50,097 nt of DNA from Peptostreptococcaceae bacterium (GCA_030532905.1 JAUNKE010000007.1:1-50097), one strand, 5' to 3'; counted from the stretch's first letter, positions 1 through 9,674 are shown. The notes: a model not told the origin generated them from the sequence alone. Made by a program: numbers and translations.

Positions 1-76
1 GTTGTAAAATGAATTGTTTTATCTACTTTTTATTCCTTGTGAGCAGACACTAAATACTGCTTCAACCAAGAATTGT

Positions 77-166
77 GGAGAAATCTCGATAAGAATTTTC
101 TATAACAAATTATGCAATCTGTAGTACAAAAAATACGGAAAAACTCTACAACAACTTGACACGACC
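77..166. mobile_element. Right-end fragment of an insertion-sequence remnant
   Basis: This stretch aligns with 9360-9477. Shared blocks are GGAGAAATCTC, a segment ending GTACAAAAAATAC, and the terminal ACAACTTGACACGACC. The copy here lacks about 30 bp just before the terminal block. No transposase reading frame survives. The left end lies outside the recognisable homology or outside the window. The family is not assigned. Confidence 0.55.
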
Positions 167-182
167 GAAAAAGCCTTTTGTA

Positions 183-212
183 TTGCTAATTCGTATGAAA
201 TAATGGTATAAT
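183..212 (+). promoter_or_regulatory. Sigma-A promoter for ychF
   Basis: TTGCTA (183-188), an 18 nt spacer and TATAAT (207-212) stand about 30 nt upstream of the ychF start. The promoter is seen directly; use is inferred. It sits just downstream of the insertion-sequence remnant. Confidence 0.6.
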
Positions 213-244
213 AAGCTGTTATGTTTTAATGAAAGGAAACTGTC

Positions 245-1342
245 ATGAAATTAGGAATAGTAGGATTACCAAATGTAGGAAAAAGTACGCTTTTTAATGC
301 GATTACACAGGCTGGCGCGGAATCGGCGAATTATCCGTTTTGCACCATCGAGCCGAATGTCGGCGTGGTTTCGGTACCCGATGAGAGATTGTCGGAGCTT
401 GCAAAAATTTACGAGTCCAAGAAAATCGTACCGACCTATATTGAGTTTTACGATATAGCGGGTCTTGTTCGCGGGGCGAGCAAGGGCGAAGGTTTGGGAA
501 ATAAGTTTTTGTCACATATTCGTGAGGTGGAGGCAATCGTTCATGTCGTGCGATGTTTTGAAGATGAGAACATTACGCATGTCGATGGAAGTGTAAATCC
601 GCTTCGAGATATTGAAACCATCAATTTGGAATTGATTTTTTCGGATATCGAGATTTTAGAGAGAAGATTGCAAAAGACACAAAAGGCGGCGAAGGCGGAC
701 AAGAGTTTGGAAAAGGAAATTGCCATCATCACAAAAATTTTGTCGGTGCTGGAGTCATCCGCTTCGGCGAGAACGGCGGAGCTGTCGGATGATGAAAAAA
801 ACTTTGTCGAAACTTTAAATCTGCTCAGCTACAAGCCGATTATCTATGTTGCCAATGTTTCGGAGAGTGATGTGGCGGATGACGGGGCGAACAATCCGTA
901 TGTAAAAACCGTTCGCGAATTTGCGAAAACCGAAAATTCGAGCGTCGTAGTTGTCAGTGCGCAGATTGAGGCGGAAATTTCATTGCTTGAAGACGATGAG
1001 AAGGCAATGTTTTTGGAAGAACTCGGATTGAGCGAGTCGGGATTGGACAAGCTTGTAAAGGAAAGCTATACATTGCTCGGACTGATTTCGTTCTTGACGG
1101 CGGGGCCGCAGGAGACGAGAGCTTGGACAATTGTCAACGGAACCAAAGCGCCACAGGCTGCGGGTAAAATCCACTCGGATATTGAGCGCGGATTCATTCG
1201 TGCGGAAACCATTTCGTTTGAAGAATTGATGAAGCATGGCGGCAATTTGGCAAGCGCAAGAGAAAAAGGGCTCGTTCGATTGGAAGGAAAAGAATATGTA
1301 ATGAAAGACGGCGATGTGGTTTTATTCCGCTTCAATGTCTAA
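245..1342 (+). CDS. ychF: Ribosome-binding ATPase YchF (Obg-family)
   Basis: This 365-residue protein has the usual YchF length. The P-loop GLPNVGKST is at the extreme N-terminus and the TGS domain at the C-terminus ends with the typical FRFNV. The G4 position reads NVSE rather than NKxD, which is the YchF hallmark for ATP over GTP preference. The family binds ribosomes and is linked to translation and oxidative-stress control in the cytoplasm. An AAAGGAAAC ribosome site precedes the ATG. It is the first gene of the window and is followed by a partly overlapping UPF0489-like gene. I am sure of the identity. Confidence 0.97.
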   Translation: MKLGIVGLPNVGKSTLFNAITQAGAESANYPFCTIEPNVGVVSVPDERLSELAKIYESKKIVPTYIEFYDIAGLVRGASKGEGLGNKFLSHIREVEAIVHVVRCFEDENITHVDGSVNPLRDIETINLELIFSDIEILERRLQKTQKAAKADKSLEKEIAIITKILSVLESSASARTAELSDDEKNFVETLNLLSYKPIIYVANVSESDVADDGANNPYVKTVREFAKTENSSVVVVSAQIEAEISLLEDDEKAMFLEELGLSESGLDKLVKESYTLLGLISFLTAGPQETRAWTIVNGTKAPQAAGKIHSDIERGFIRAETISFEELMKHGGNLASAREKGLVRLEGKEYVMKDGDVVLFRFNV

Positions 1343-1355
1343 TCGATACAAAAAG

Positions 1356-2219
1356 ATGGACGATATAAATATCGGTTGCCCGACGATGTATCGGATGCCG
1401 TTTTATATTGGCGATGCCGTCGGCAACAATGCTTTTTCGTATGACGAAAGAAAGTGCCGAAAAATTCGAGTGGCGTCGCTGGTGCAGGATGAAATTGCTC
1501 ATGCAAGGACGGCGCCGGAATTTGCCTTTGTCGAAATCGATGAGCGAAATCTGGAGCAAAAAAATGTCGGTTTGGAAAATTTCATTCGGCAAAAGAATTG
1601 CTTTCTCTTTGATAATCACAATCACAGCTATTATTTTTACAAACAGTTTTTAAGAGAAAACAATCTGAAATTGCTGGGCTTTTTGCATATCGACCAGCAC
1701 AAGGATATGAGAAAACCGAGCAAAAGTCTTGCCGAGTACAGCGGCGAAATAAAATCCTTGGAAGAGGAATTTGAAAAATTGGGAATCGATGCTTTGCAGC
1801 TGAATCGGATTGCTGCCGATTATATCGCTTGGGTAGGCGACGAGGAGAAAGCAAAAAGTCGATTCGATGAAGAGGCGCTTGATTTTTTATACACGAATCG
1901 GGTGCTCAATGTCGGGAATTTTATCATGCCTTTGCTGGAAGAAAACCGAATTTCATCGCTTGCCATCATCGATTCGCAATATCAGATGGACAATTTTTCC
2001 AAATCGGATTTTCCGAAAGACTATGTGCTGGACTTGGATTTGGATTTTTTCTCAAAGGATATGGATTATATTTCGTATGAGCGGCGATTGGATTTTGTTT
2101 GTGAAGCGGCAAAGGATGCAAAGGCGATTTTGATTGCGAGCAGCCCGTACTTTATTTCATTTGACGATGCGAAGAGGGCGCTGGATGAAATTTTTGAGAC
2201 GGGATTGCGGGGAATTTGA
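1356..2219 (+). CDS. UPF0489-family (C5orf22-like) protein
   Basis: This protein of about 287 residues is of unknown function. It contains the acidic motif VLDLDLDFF (about residue 220) and the sequence FLHIDQHKD, both characteristic of UPF0489 and resembling metal-binding aspartates of arginase-type folds. The exact start is uncertain. ATG codons at 1314 and 1335 overlap the end of ychF; I chose 1356, just after the ychF stop, although no strong ribosome site marks it. Translation is probably coupled to ychF. No terminator separates the two. Family membership is from recalled motifs; no biochemical role is claimed. Confidence 0.7.
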   Translation: MDDINIGCPTMYRMPFYIGDAVGNNAFSYDERKCRKIRVASLVQDEIAHARTAPEFAFVEIDERNLEQKNVGLENFIRQKNCFLFDNHNHSYYFYKQFLRENNLKLLGFLHIDQHKDMRKPSKSLAEYSGEIKSLEEEFEKLGIDALQLNRIAADYIAWVGDEEKAKSRFDEEALDFLYTNRVLNVGNFIMPLLEENRISSLAIIDSQYQMDNFSKSDFPKDYVLDLDLDFFSKDMDYISYERRLDFVCEAAKDAKAILIASSPYFISFDDAKRALDEIFETGLRGI

Positions 2220-2293
2220 TAATGGAAATTATCGCAGCAAGTGTAATGGAAGCTATAATATAGAAGGAACAATTTATCCAAAATATTTTTACT

Positions 2294-2321
2294 TTGAAAA
2301 AAGTGTTCACTATGGTATAAT
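2294..2321 (+). promoter_or_regulatory. Sigma-A promoter for tig
   Basis: TTGAAA (2294-2299), a 16 nt spacer and TATAAT (2316-2321) lie 40 nt upstream of the trigger factor start. No CtsR or CIRCE operator was recognised near it, so heat-shock control by those repressors is not supported by what I see. Confidence 0.65.
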
Positions 2322-2361
2322 GTAACAGAAAACAAGGATAAGTATCATTTTAGGAGGAATA

Positions 2362-3642
2362 ATGAGTCAGATTATTAGTCAAGATAAAAATGTCGTGAAG
2401 TTCAGCTTGGAAGTTGGAGCGGAGGCTTTTGAAGAAGCGGTACAAAAATCATATCACAAAAATAAAGGTAAAATAAATATTCAAGGCTTTAGAAAAGGAA
2501 AAGCGACAAGAGCCATGATTGAAAAGCTGTACGGAGAGGCAATTTTCTACGATGACGCAATCGATTTTGTTTTCCCGGAGGCTTATTCTGCGGCAATCAA
2601 AGAATTGGAATTGGATGTCATCGACAGACCGTCCATCGATATCGAATCAATCGGTAAGGGCGAAAAGTTGGTGATGACGGTTGAAGTTCAAGTCAAACCG
2701 GAAGTGAAACTCGGCGATTACAAAGGACTTGAAGTGAAAAAGCAGGAAACGGAAGTAACCGATGAAGATATCCAACATGAAATCGATCATATGTTGGAGC
2801 AAAACGCTCGATTGGTTGCAATCGAAGATAGAGCTGCCAAAGATAAAGATATCGTATTGTTTGATTTCTTAGGCAAGGTGGACGGCGTTGCCTTCGACGG
2901 CGGCAAGGCGGAAAATTATGAGCTCACCATCGGCTCGGGAACATTTATTCCGGGATTTGAGGAGCAGTTGATCGGATTGGCAATCGGCGAAGAAAAAGAT
3001 ATTCAGGTGACATTCCCTGAGGAATATCATTCGGATGAACTCAAAGGCAAAGATGCCGTATTCACCGTCAAGATAAATGAGATTAAAGAAAAGCAACTTC
3101 CTGAATTCGATAATGATTTCGTAACGGAAGCTACGGAATTTGAAACGGTGGATGAGCTTCGTAAGAGCATCGCCGATTCGATGAAGGACAGAAAGAAAGA
3201 ATATGCTGAGAACGCAATGAAAAACGAGTTGGTTTTGAAACTTGCGGAAGTGACCGAAGTCGAAGTGCCGCAGGTGCTTATCGACGGCGAAGTCGAAGCG
3301 ATGATAAAAGATTTTGCGCAGAATTTGACTTATCAAGGTCTTGATTTGGATTCATACTTTGCTTATTCCGGAACGACGAAGGAGGAAATGGCTGAAACGA
3401 TGAAGGGCGATGCGGAAAATCGTGTACGAATCGGACTCGGCTTGGAGCAGGTTGCGAAATTGGAAAATATTACTGCAACGGAAGAAGACTTTAATAAAGA
3501 ATACGAAAAAATGGCGGAGCTTTACAAAATGGATGTGGAACAAATCAAAAACATATTCCAATCCGCAGATATGGGACTCAAGAATTCCATCATTTCAAGA
3601 AAAACCGTTGATTTCCTTTTGGAAAACAGTAAGTTAATATAG
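2362..3642 (+). CDS. tig: Trigger factor, ribosome-associated chaperone and prolyl isomerase
   Basis: This 426-residue protein matches the usual trigger factor length. The N-terminal ribosome-binding domain holds the signature GFRKGKAT (about residues 42-49); the usual proline after GK(A/V) is a threonine here. An FKBP-type isomerase domain follows at about 160-240, then a helical C-terminal chaperone domain. It binds nascent chains at the ribosome exit tunnel. A strong AGGAGG site precedes the ATG. The gene is followed by a hairpin and then clpP, the common Bacillota order tig-clpP/clpX-lon, which joins folding and proteolysis. Confidence 0.97.
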   Translation: MSQIISQDKNVVKFSLEVGAEAFEEAVQKSYHKNKGKINIQGFRKGKATRAMIEKLYGEAIFYDDAIDFVFPEAYSAAIKELELDVIDRPSIDIESIGKGEKLVMTVEVQVKPEVKLGDYKGLEVKKQETEVTDEDIQHEIDHMLEQNARLVAIEDRAAKDKDIVLFDFLGKVDGVAFDGGKAENYELTIGSGTFIPGFEEQLIGLAIGEEKDIQVTFPEEYHSDELKGKDAVFTVKINEIKEKQLPEFDNDFVTEATEFETVDELRKSIADSMKDRKKEYAENAMKNELVLKLAEVTEVEVPQVLIDGEVEAMIKDFAQNLTYQGLDLDSYFAYSGTTKEEMAETMKGDAENRVRIGLGLEQVAKLENITATEEDFNKEYEKMAELYKMDVEQIKNIFQSADMGLKNSIISRKTVDFLLENSKLI

Positions 3643-3650
3643 GAAAAAGC

Positions 3651-3679
3651 AAATACAGTAGCGTCCTGCTACTGTATTT
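3651..3679 (+). terminator. Hairpin between tig and clpP
   Basis: A 12-bp stem (3651-3662 with 3668-3679) has a 5 nt loop GTCCT and ends in ATTTT. No separate clpP promoter was found, so it probably acts as a partial terminator or an mRNA-end stabiliser that tunes clpP relative to tig. Confidence 0.7.
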
Positions 3680-3698
3680 TGAGCAATAAGGAGGAGCT

Positions 3699-4283
3699 AT
3701 GGCTTATGTACCAGTGGTAGTGGAGCAGACCGGAAGAGGCGAGCGAAGCTACGATATTTACTCGAGATTGTTGAAGGACAGAATTATTTTTCTGAGCGAC
3801 GAGGTCAATGATACAACGGCATCGCTGATTGTCGCACAGATGTTGTTTTTAGAAGCGGAAGACCCGGACAAAGACATTTATTTTTACATCAACAGCCCGG
3901 GCGGCTCCGTGACATCGGGGTTGGCAATCTATGATACGATGCAGTTGATTAAGCCGGATGTATCGACCATCTGCGTCGGATTGGCGGCATCGATGGGAGC
4001 ATTTCTTCTTGCAGCGGGAGCAAAGGGCAAGCGATATGCATTGCCGAATGCGGAGATTATGATTCACCAGCCGCTTGGTGGAGCAAAAGGACAGGCGTCC
4101 GATGTGAAAATTCAGGCGGAAAGATTGTTGAAAACAAGAGAATTGCTAAATAGAATTTTGGCTGAAAGGACAGGTCAGCCGATTGAGAAAATCGAAACGG
4201 ATACGGAAAGAGATAATTTTCTGGAGGCGGAAGAAGCTAAGGCTTATGGATTGATTGATGCCGTCATGGAGAGACGCGCGTAA
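3699..4283 (+). CDS. clpP: ATP-dependent Clp protease proteolytic subunit ClpP
   Basis: The 194-residue serine peptidase has the full catalytic triad Ser98 (in LAASMGA), His123 (in MIHQP) and Asp172 (in ERDNF). The oxyanion region SPGGSV is present. The family forms a 14-subunit barrel that degrades proteins fed by ClpX. AAGGAGG lies 5 nt upstream of the ATG. clpX follows after 16 nt, so the two are co-transcribed. Confidence 0.98.
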   Translation: MAYVPVVVEQTGRGERSYDIYSRLLKDRIIFLSDEVNDTTASLIVAQMLFLEAEDPDKDIYFYINSPGGSVTSGLAIYDTMQLIKPDVSTICVGLAASMGAFLLAAGAKGKRYALPNAEIMIHQPLGGAKGQASDVKIQAERLLKTRELLNRILAERTGQPIEKIETDTERDNFLEAEEAKAYGLIDAVMERRA

Positions 4284-4299
4284 AGAAGGAGATTGATGA

Positions 4300-5559
4300 A
4301 TGAAGCAAAATGATGAGAAATTTTTGGTAAAATGTTCTTTTTGCGGGAAAACTCAAGACCAAGTGAAGCGTTTAATCGCGGGGCCGAATGATATTTATAT
4401 CTGTAATGAATGTATCAGTCTGTGCGAAACGATTATCAACGAAGAAATGGAAAATGAGGACAACACCGGCGAAATGAATTTGCTGAAGCCCAAAGAGATG
4501 AAGGCGATTCTTGACCAATATGTCATCGGTCAGGATGAAGCGAAAAAAACTTTGGCGGTAGCGGTTTACAATCATTACAAAAGAATAAATGCCAAAAAAT
4601 CACCAAATGAAACCGAATTGCAAAAGAGTAATGTATTGCTTCTCGGACCGACCGGTTCCGGAAAGACTTTGCTTGCTCAAACGATGGCGAATATCTTGAA
4701 TGTGCCGTTTGCAATTGCGGATGCGACTGCGCTGACAGAGGCGGGATATGTTGGTGAAGATGTTGAAAATATTCTGCTGAAACTGATTCAGGCAGCAAAT
4801 TTTGATATTGAAAAAGCACAACGCGGAATCATTTACATCGATGAGATTGACAAGATTGCAAGAAAATCTGAAAACACATCGATTACAAGAGATGTTTCGG
4901 GCGAAGGTGTTCAGCAGGCGTTGCTCAAAATTATTGAGTCGACAAAGGCGAATGTACCGCCTCAAGGCGGAAGAAAGCATCCGCATCAGGAGTTTTTACA
5001 GATTGATACAACCAATATTCTGTTTATTCTCGGCGGAGCATTCGACGGAATGGAAGATATTATTAAAAGAAGAATCGGAAACAAGAGCATTGGTTTCGGC
5101 GCGGAGATTCTTACCAGCAAGGAGCTCAAAGAGCAAAATATCTTGGAAAAAGTTGAAACGCAAGACCTTATCAAATATGGTTTGATTCCGGAATTTGTGA
5201 GCCGTGTGCCGATTGTCGTTTCGCTCAAGCAGTTGGATGAGAATGCGCTCATTCAGATTTTGACCGAGCCGAAAAATGCGCTCATCAAGCAATACCAGAG
5301 ATTGTTCCAAATCGACGGCGTTGAGCTTGTTGTTGAAGGCGAAGCGCTCGGTGCGATTGCAAAAAAAGCGCTTGAGAAGAAAACGGGCGCTCGCGGTTTG
5401 AGAAGCATTTTGGAAAATGTTATGTTGGATGCGATGTTTGAAACGCCGTCCAACGATACCATCAAGAAAGTGATTATCACAAAAGAGAGTATTGAAGAGC
5501 TTGAAGAGCCCAAAATAATTAAAGAAGATGTAGTAGACATGCCACAGGTAACGGCATAA
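4300..5559 (+). CDS. clpX: ClpX, AAA+ unfoldase of ClpXP
   Basis: This 419-residue protein carries an N-terminal zinc-binding domain with Cys12, Cys15, Cys35 and Cys38. Walker A GPTGSGKT is at 116-123 and Walker B IIYIDEID at 177-184. The pore region and the AAA+ small domain with the sensor-2 motif GARGLRS follow. It unfolds tagged substrates and passes them to ClpP, encoded just upstream. An AGAAGGAG site precedes the start. The gene ends at a clear terminator, closing the tig-clpP-clpX unit. Confidence 0.98.
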   Translation: MKQNDEKFLVKCSFCGKTQDQVKRLIAGPNDIYICNECISLCETIINEEMENEDNTGEMNLLKPKEMKAILDQYVIGQDEAKKTLAVAVYNHYKRINAKKSPNETELQKSNVLLLGPTGSGKTLLAQTMANILNVPFAIADATALTEAGYVGEDVENILLKLIQAANFDIEKAQRGIIYIDEIDKIARKSENTSITRDVSGEGVQQALLKIIESTKANVPPQGGRKHPHQEFLQIDTTNILFILGGAFDGMEDIIKRRIGNKSIGFGAEILTSKELKEQNILEKVETQDLIKYGLIPEFVSRVPIVVSLKQLDENALIQILTEPKNALIKQYQRLFQIDGVELVVEGEALGAIAKKALEKKTGARGLRSILENVMLDAMFETPSNDTIKKVIITKESIEELEEPKIIKEDVVDMPQVTA

Positions 5560-5563
5560 TATG

Positions 5564-5599
5564 AAAAATATAAACCGTTTATGACGGTTTATATTTTTT
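5564..5599 (+). terminator. Intrinsic terminator after clpX
   Basis: A 15-bp stem (5564-5578 with 5584-5598) encloses a 5 nt loop and its right arm ends in six T. It separates clpX from lon. Confidence 0.85.
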
Positions 5600-5649
5600 G
5601 AAAGAAATCTGTGAGCATGAATTGAATTTATTAGTATGAAAGGCAGGAT

Positions 5650-7980
5650 ATGAACAAAAAGCAATATACCTTTTTGCCCGTATTAGCATTGAGAGGGATG
5701 TCCGTTTTTCCTTCGACGATTACTCATTTTGAAGTAGGTCGTGAAAAATCATTGTTGGCATTGGAGCACGCAATGGAAACGGAGCAGTTGATTTTTTTGA
5801 CAACACAAAAAGATATCGACATTGAATTTCCGATAGAAGAAGATTTTTACCGCGTGGGAACCATCTGCAAAATCAAGCAGACTTTGAAAGTACCGGGCAA
5901 TAATATTCGTGTTTTGGTCGAAGGACTCAGCAGAGGAAGAATTGCCAAGCTGACGGAGACGGAGCCGTTCTTTACAGCGGATATCGAAGAAATTTTCGAC
6001 AAGCCGATTAAAAATGAAAAAAATATTACCGTGTTGATGGACATTGTTGTTGAAGCTTTTGAAGAGCTGATGAAGGAAAACGGCAAGAGCGCGCAGGAGT
6101 TTTTTGACCTCGGCGTAGATTTGGAAGACCCGAGAGTTTTTTCCGACACGATTGCCAGCTATATCGGACTGAAATCCAATACGGTGCAGCAACTCTTGGA
6201 GCAATTGGATGTGGAAAAAAGACTGAACATCATCTATGTTGCAATCAAAGAGGAATTGGCGACACAAGAAATTAAAAAGAGAGTGGAGCGCCGAGTCAAT
6301 AAGCAGGTTTCAAAACAGCAGAAGGATTACTACCTTCGTGAGCAAATCAAGGCGATTCAAAAAGAATTGGGCGAAGACGATTCGTTCACCGACGAAATCG
6401 ACTCGTTCCGAACGAAGTTAGCGGAGCTGGATCTATCGGAGACGACCGCGCAAAAAATCAGCAAAGAAATCGACAAGCTGTCACGGATGGCATCTTCTTC
6501 CGCAGAAGCGGTCGTGACGAGAAATTATATCGAGACCTTGCTTGATTTGCCGTGGAATGAAGCGACCGAAGACAACAATGATTTGAATAAATCGACCGAG
6601 ATTTTGGAAGCGGAGCATTACGGCTTGGAGAAAGTAAAAGAGCGCATCATCGAATTCTTGGCGGTTCGACAGTTGAGCAAAGATATGAAAGCGCCGATTA
6701 TCTGCTTGCTCGGGCCTCCGGGTGTCGGAAAAACATCGATTGCAAAATCCATCGCCAATGCGATGAATCGAAAATTCGTTCGCGTCTCGCTCGGCGGAGT
6801 GCGCGATGAGGCGGAGATTCGCGGGCATCGAAGAACTTATATCGGAGCGATTCCCGGAAGAATAATTAACTCCATCAAAGAGGTGAAGGTAAAAAATCCG
6901 GTATTTTTGCTGGATGAAATCGACAAAATGGCATCCGATTTCAGAGGAGACCCTGCTTCCGCAATGTTGGAAGTGCTTGACCCGGAGCAAAACAAAGAAT
7001 TCGTTGATCATTATTTGGAAGTGCCTTTTGATTTGTCCAATGTCGTGTTCATTACGACGGCAAACAACGCATCGACGATTCCGGCGCCGCTTTTAGACAG
7101 AATGGATTTAATCGAACTTTCGGGATATACTGAGCTTGAAAAACTTGAGATTGCAAAAAGATACTTGGTTTCCAAGCAGGAAAAGGAAAATGGTTTGACA
7201 CCGGAGTTCTTGAAATTCGACGATAATGTACTCAAATACATCATCAACAATTACACGAGAGAATCCGGCGTGAGACGATTGGAGCGCCAGATTGGAAAAA
7301 TCGCTCGAAAAGTTGCGGTTAAAAAAGTAAAGAGTCCGAAATTGCGTCCGCAGAAAATTACAATCAAGGATGTCAAAGAATATTTGGGCAAAGAGATTAA
7401 ACGCAATGATGCGAAAGTCGGTGAGAGCCGAATCGGTGAAGCGGTCGGAATGGCATGGACACAGGTGGGCGGCGAAACGCTCAGCATCGAAGTTTCCGTC
7501 ATGGATGGAAATGGAAAAGTCGAATTGACCGGTAAACTCGGCGATGTGATGAAAGAATCTGCAAGGGCGGCGATAACTTATATTCGAACCATCGCACCGA
7601 AGTATAAGATCAATACCGATTTCTACAAGACCAAAGACATCCATGTGCATATTCCGGAAGGCGCAATTCCGAAAGACGGTCCGTCCGCGGGAATTACTTT
7701 GGCGACGGCGGTGCTTTCCGCATTGAGCGATATTCCGGTAAAATCATCGGTGGCGATGACGGGCGAAATCACATTGCGCGGAAAAGTCCTACCGGTCGGC
7801 GGAATCAAAGAGAAAGTTCTGGCTGCATATCGTGCAGGCATTACAACCATTATTTTGCCGGTGGATAACAAGCCGGATTATGATGAAATTCCCGAAGAAG
7901 TGCAATCAAAAATTAAATTCCACTTTGCAAGCGATATGACGCAGGTGCTCAAAGTCGTATTGGATAAAAAAGGAAAATAA
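5650..7980 (+). CDS. lon: Lon protease (LonA type)
   Basis: This 776-residue LonA-type protease has an N-terminal substrate-binding domain (about 1-200), a coiled-coil segment, an AAA+ module with Walker A GPPGVGKT near 355, and the C-terminal peptidase. The catalytic dyad is Ser679 (GPSAG) and Lys722 (GGIKEK), the same numbering as in E. coli Lon. It degrades misfolded and regulatory proteins in the cytoplasm. An AAGGCAGG site precedes the ATG. No clear promoter was found in the 50 nt between the clpX terminator and the start. ysxC, which often follows lon in Bacillota, is instead about 3.6 kb away, beyond an accessory patch. Confidence 0.98.
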   Translation: MNKKQYTFLPVLALRGMSVFPSTITHFEVGREKSLLALEHAMETEQLIFLTTQKDIDIEFPIEEDFYRVGTICKIKQTLKVPGNNIRVLVEGLSRGRIAKLTETEPFFTADIEEIFDKPIKNEKNITVLMDIVVEAFEELMKENGKSAQEFFDLGVDLEDPRVFSDTIASYIGLKSNTVQQLLEQLDVEKRLNIIYVAIKEELATQEIKKRVERRVNKQVSKQQKDYYLREQIKAIQKELGEDDSFTDEIDSFRTKLAELDLSETTAQKISKEIDKLSRMASSSAEAVVTRNYIETLLDLPWNEATEDNNDLNKSTEILEAEHYGLEKVKERIIEFLAVRQLSKDMKAPIICLLGPPGVGKTSIAKSIANAMNRKFVRVSLGGVRDEAEIRGHRRTYIGAIPGRIINSIKEVKVKNPVFLLDEIDKMASDFRGDPASAMLEVLDPEQNKEFVDHYLEVPFDLSNVVFITTANNASTIPAPLLDRMDLIELSGYTELEKLEIAKRYLVSKQEKENGLTPEFLKFDDNVLKYIINNYTRESGVRRLERQIGKIARKVAVKKVKSPKLRPQKITIKDVKEYLGKEIKRNDAKVGESRIGEAVGMAWTQVGGETLSIEVSVMDGNGKVELTGKLGDVMKESARAAITYIRTIAPKYKINTDFYKTKDIHVHIPEGAIPKDGPSAGITLATAVLSALSDIPVKSSVAMTGEITLRGKVLPVGGIKEKVLAAYRAGITTIILPVDNKPDYDEIPEEVQSKIKFHFASDMTQVLKVVLDKKGK

Positions 7981-8123
7981 AAGAGTGGAGTAGTTCATTC
8001 TTTATAATATCAGGGCATTCGGATAGGAAATCCAAAAGCCAATTTCATACGAAACCTTATTAAAAAGAATAGTTGTCAACAATTTGTATTTTGAATAACC
8101 GTTCTTTGTTTCTCACCTTGTAG

Positions 8124-8163
8124 GGAACGGTGACCCCACCGTTCCGCCGTTCCATTGGAACGG
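8124..8163. repeat. Double palindrome, REP-like
   Basis: GGAACGGTG pairs with a later (C)ACCGTTCC (8124-8145), and CCGTTCC ATT GGAACGG (8147-8163) follows at once. The element is GC-rich compared with its AT-rich surroundings, as expected of a dispersed palindromic element. A second copy was not found in this window, so its repeat nature is inferred. Confidence 0.5.
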
Positions 8164-8327
8164 AATAATTATGATTTCATCTATAGTTTATTAGGTTGTA
8201 GTATCGATTGGTGGCTGCCGATTTCCGTTTCCGTTTGCTGTACTTAAAAACCAAGGGGTTAAATCAAAATCGAATGTTCATTTTTTAAATATGTATCAAG
8301 GATATTAAATAGTTTAGAAACGGCTGA

Positions 8328-8344
8328 GAATCTCCGGGAGATTC
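8328..8344. repeat. Short perfect dyad GAATCTCC/GGAGATTC
   Basis: Perfect 8-bp arms share a single central base. There is no T run, so it is not a typical terminator. It lies 125 nt upstream of the lipoprotein gene and could be an operator or chance symmetry. Confidence 0.35.
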
Positions 8345-8468
8345 AATTCGTTTTATAAAAACAGATAAGAAAAATCGTGAGAGAGAATCGTTTAGCAAAT
8401 AGAATGGTGATTACAAAAAGCAGAGATTGGTCTGAAAATTTTTGCTAAGTTTTGAGAAGAGGTGTTAT

Positions 8469-9137
8469 ATGAAAAAGATAATCATAGCATTGTTCTGCAT
8501 TTTTCTTGTCGGTTGTGGCGTGGAAAAGAATTTAGAAAATAAAAAAAATCATTCTTCGAGTTCCCAATCGAAGTATGAGTTTACAGCAGATAAGGATTTG
8601 TCGAAATTCATTTCCGATGATTTGTTGGAAAAGGTGATGGAGGGGGAGCTTGGAGCGGTTTCTCCTGAAATATGTTATCTGAATGAAAAGTATATTGCAA
8701 TTTTAAATTATAATGGACTGCTGATTTATGATATTGTGGCCGGAAAATTTGAAACGGCTATTGATATTTTAGGATTGGGTTTTAAGCAGATTCAAGGGAG
8801 TGAAGCCCTGGAGGTAAGAGGAAATGAAGAGTATCTTTTGTTGTCGGTGATAGGAAAAAACGCCGGATATGTCTATTCTTTTGAAGAAAATGCTTTACAA
8901 AAATCCGAAGAACTAAATCTTATTCCGACAAAAGCGCTGGAATTTTTATCCGAGGAAGAAGCTAAAAAAATTGTAGGGGATTCATCCATTAAACCGGGTG
9001 AAGAGCAGGTTGTGCGCATGGATAATCTGGTGGCGGTGTTCAAGCTCAACTACGATGAGATAAAAAAATCGACGATAAGTATATTTGATAAAGAAAATAA
9101 GAAAATAAAAGAGTTTGGCTTGGATAGCCGCGCATAG
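8469..9137 (+). CDS. Putative lipoprotein of unknown function
   Basis: The 222-residue product starts with MKK, a hydrophobic stretch and the lipobox FLVGC, so it is probably exported and lipid-anchored at Cys17. A serine-rich linker follows (about residues 28-33). The body has short alternating strands such as YIAILNYNGLLIYD, which could suggest a beta-propeller-like or sensor fold, but no family is recognised. I chose the ATG at 8469 because AGAGGTG lies just upstream; an in-frame ATG at 8442 lacks such a site and would bury the signal. A terminator follows at 9198. It is a single-gene unit next to mobile-element debris. Confidence 0.75.
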   Translation: MKKIIIALFCIFLVGCGVEKNLENKKNHSSSSQSKYEFTADKDLSKFISDDLLEKVMEGELGAVSPEICYLNEKYIAILNYNGLLIYDIVAGKFETAIDILGLGFKQIQGSEALEVRGNEEYLLLSVIGKNAGYVYSFEENALQKSEELNLIPTKALEFLSEEEAKKIVGDSSIKPGEEQVVRMDNLVAVFKLNYDEIKKSTISIFDKENKKIKEFGLDSRA

Positions 9138-9197
9138 TTTGGAAGAATACGGTTTAAGAATGCTATGCAAATGAAAAGCCGGCTGAATTTGTGCAGG

Positions 9198-9233
9198 AAG
9201 GATTGAGTGTCGATAGGTGCTTAATCCTTTTTT
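9198..9233 (+). terminator. Intrinsic terminator after the lipoprotein gene
   Basis: AAGGATTGAG (9198-9207) pairs with CTTAATCCTT (9220-9229), with one G-T wobble, and is followed by a T run to 9233. Confidence 0.7.
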
Positions 9234-9261
9234 ACTGACATTTTTCAGATCGACTAAATAA

Positions 9262-9484
9262 TATTGATAGTGTAAAATAGTTGTGAGAGTTTTAGAAAAG
9301 AAATAGAGATTAGCGCCAATGTGGTAAAATAGATTTTAACACAAAAATCATCTTACAAAGGAGAAATCTCTATGGAAACCATTATACAACAATATGCTAC
9401 CTGTGGTACAAAAAATACTAAAAAGAATCCAGTTGGAGCTTGTCAATAGAAAAACTCCGCAACAACTTGACACGACCATCAATA
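9262..9484. mobile_element. Internally deleted insertion sequence with terminal inverted repeats
   Basis: The ends form an imperfect inverted repeat: TATTGAT at 9262-9268 mirrors ATCAATA at 9478-9484, and about 25 further bases on each side pair with gaps. Inside, AAAGGAG and an ATG at 9373 begin a 25-codon remnant reading METIIQQYATCG and stopping at a TAG, as expected of the first codons of a transposase. The element is only about 220 bp, so it is a MITE-like relic. It shares its right half with 77-166. The transposase start faintly recalls ISLre2-type elements, but the family is not established. Confidence 0.6.
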
Positions 9485-9491
9485 ACTTGGG

Positions 9492-9520
9492 TTGTAAAAA
9501 AACGAATAATATGCTATAAT
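9492..9520 (+). promoter_or_regulatory. Strong promoter of the antitoxin RNA
   Basis: TTGTAA (9492-9497), a 17 nt spacer and TATAAT (9515-9520) preceded by TGC, an extended -10. Transcription should begin near 9527, a few bases before the first repeat unit. It lies just outside the insertion-sequence remnant. Confidence 0.75.
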
Positions 9521-9530
9521 CTAGCCAAGC

Positions 9531-9672
9531 AAATGTTAGCCGTTTCTCATAGGACGGGGTATAAAAATATGAGATGTAATGTAGCCACTTGCCGATGGTG
9601 TGGGATATAAGTAATTCGGTGCGTAAATGTAGCCACTTGCTATATAGGTGGGGTATAAATAATATAGTGCGT
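9531..9672 (+). ncRNA. Type III antitoxin RNA, three ~47 nt repeats
   Basis: Three imperfect direct repeats occur at 9531-9577, 9578-9624 and 9625-9672. Each has TAGCC near its start and GGGGTATAA or GGGATATAA in the middle; units 2 and 3 share ATGTAGCCACTTGC and end GTGCGT. Each unit can form a stem after TAG: CCGT/ACGG in unit 1, CCAC/GTGG in unit 2, CCACTT/AGGTGG in unit 3. The bases differ but pairing is kept. Known type III antitoxins (ToxI, CptI, TenpI) are tandem RNA repeats processed by their own toxin into pseudoknots that bind and inhibit it. The array is driven by its own promoter and ends in a terminator directly before the toxin ORF. Confidence 0.8.
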
Positions 9673-9674
9673 AA

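Larger units (their letters stand above)
7981..8441. other. Non-coding stretch after lon
   Basis: No gene is supported in these 460 bases. There is no strong terminator directly after lon. The stretch contains two palindrome clusters (8124-8163 and 8328-8344), reported separately. The rest is AT-rich and looks unconstrained. Confidence 0.6.

Noticed and set aside
2220..2361. CtsR or CIRCE heat-shock operator before tig-clpP
   Set aside because: No GGTCAAA direct repeat or TTAGCACTC inverted repeat was seen.
9531..9672. CRISPR array
   Set aside because: The three units are contiguous, without spacers, and are followed by a terminator and toxin gene; no cas genes are present.
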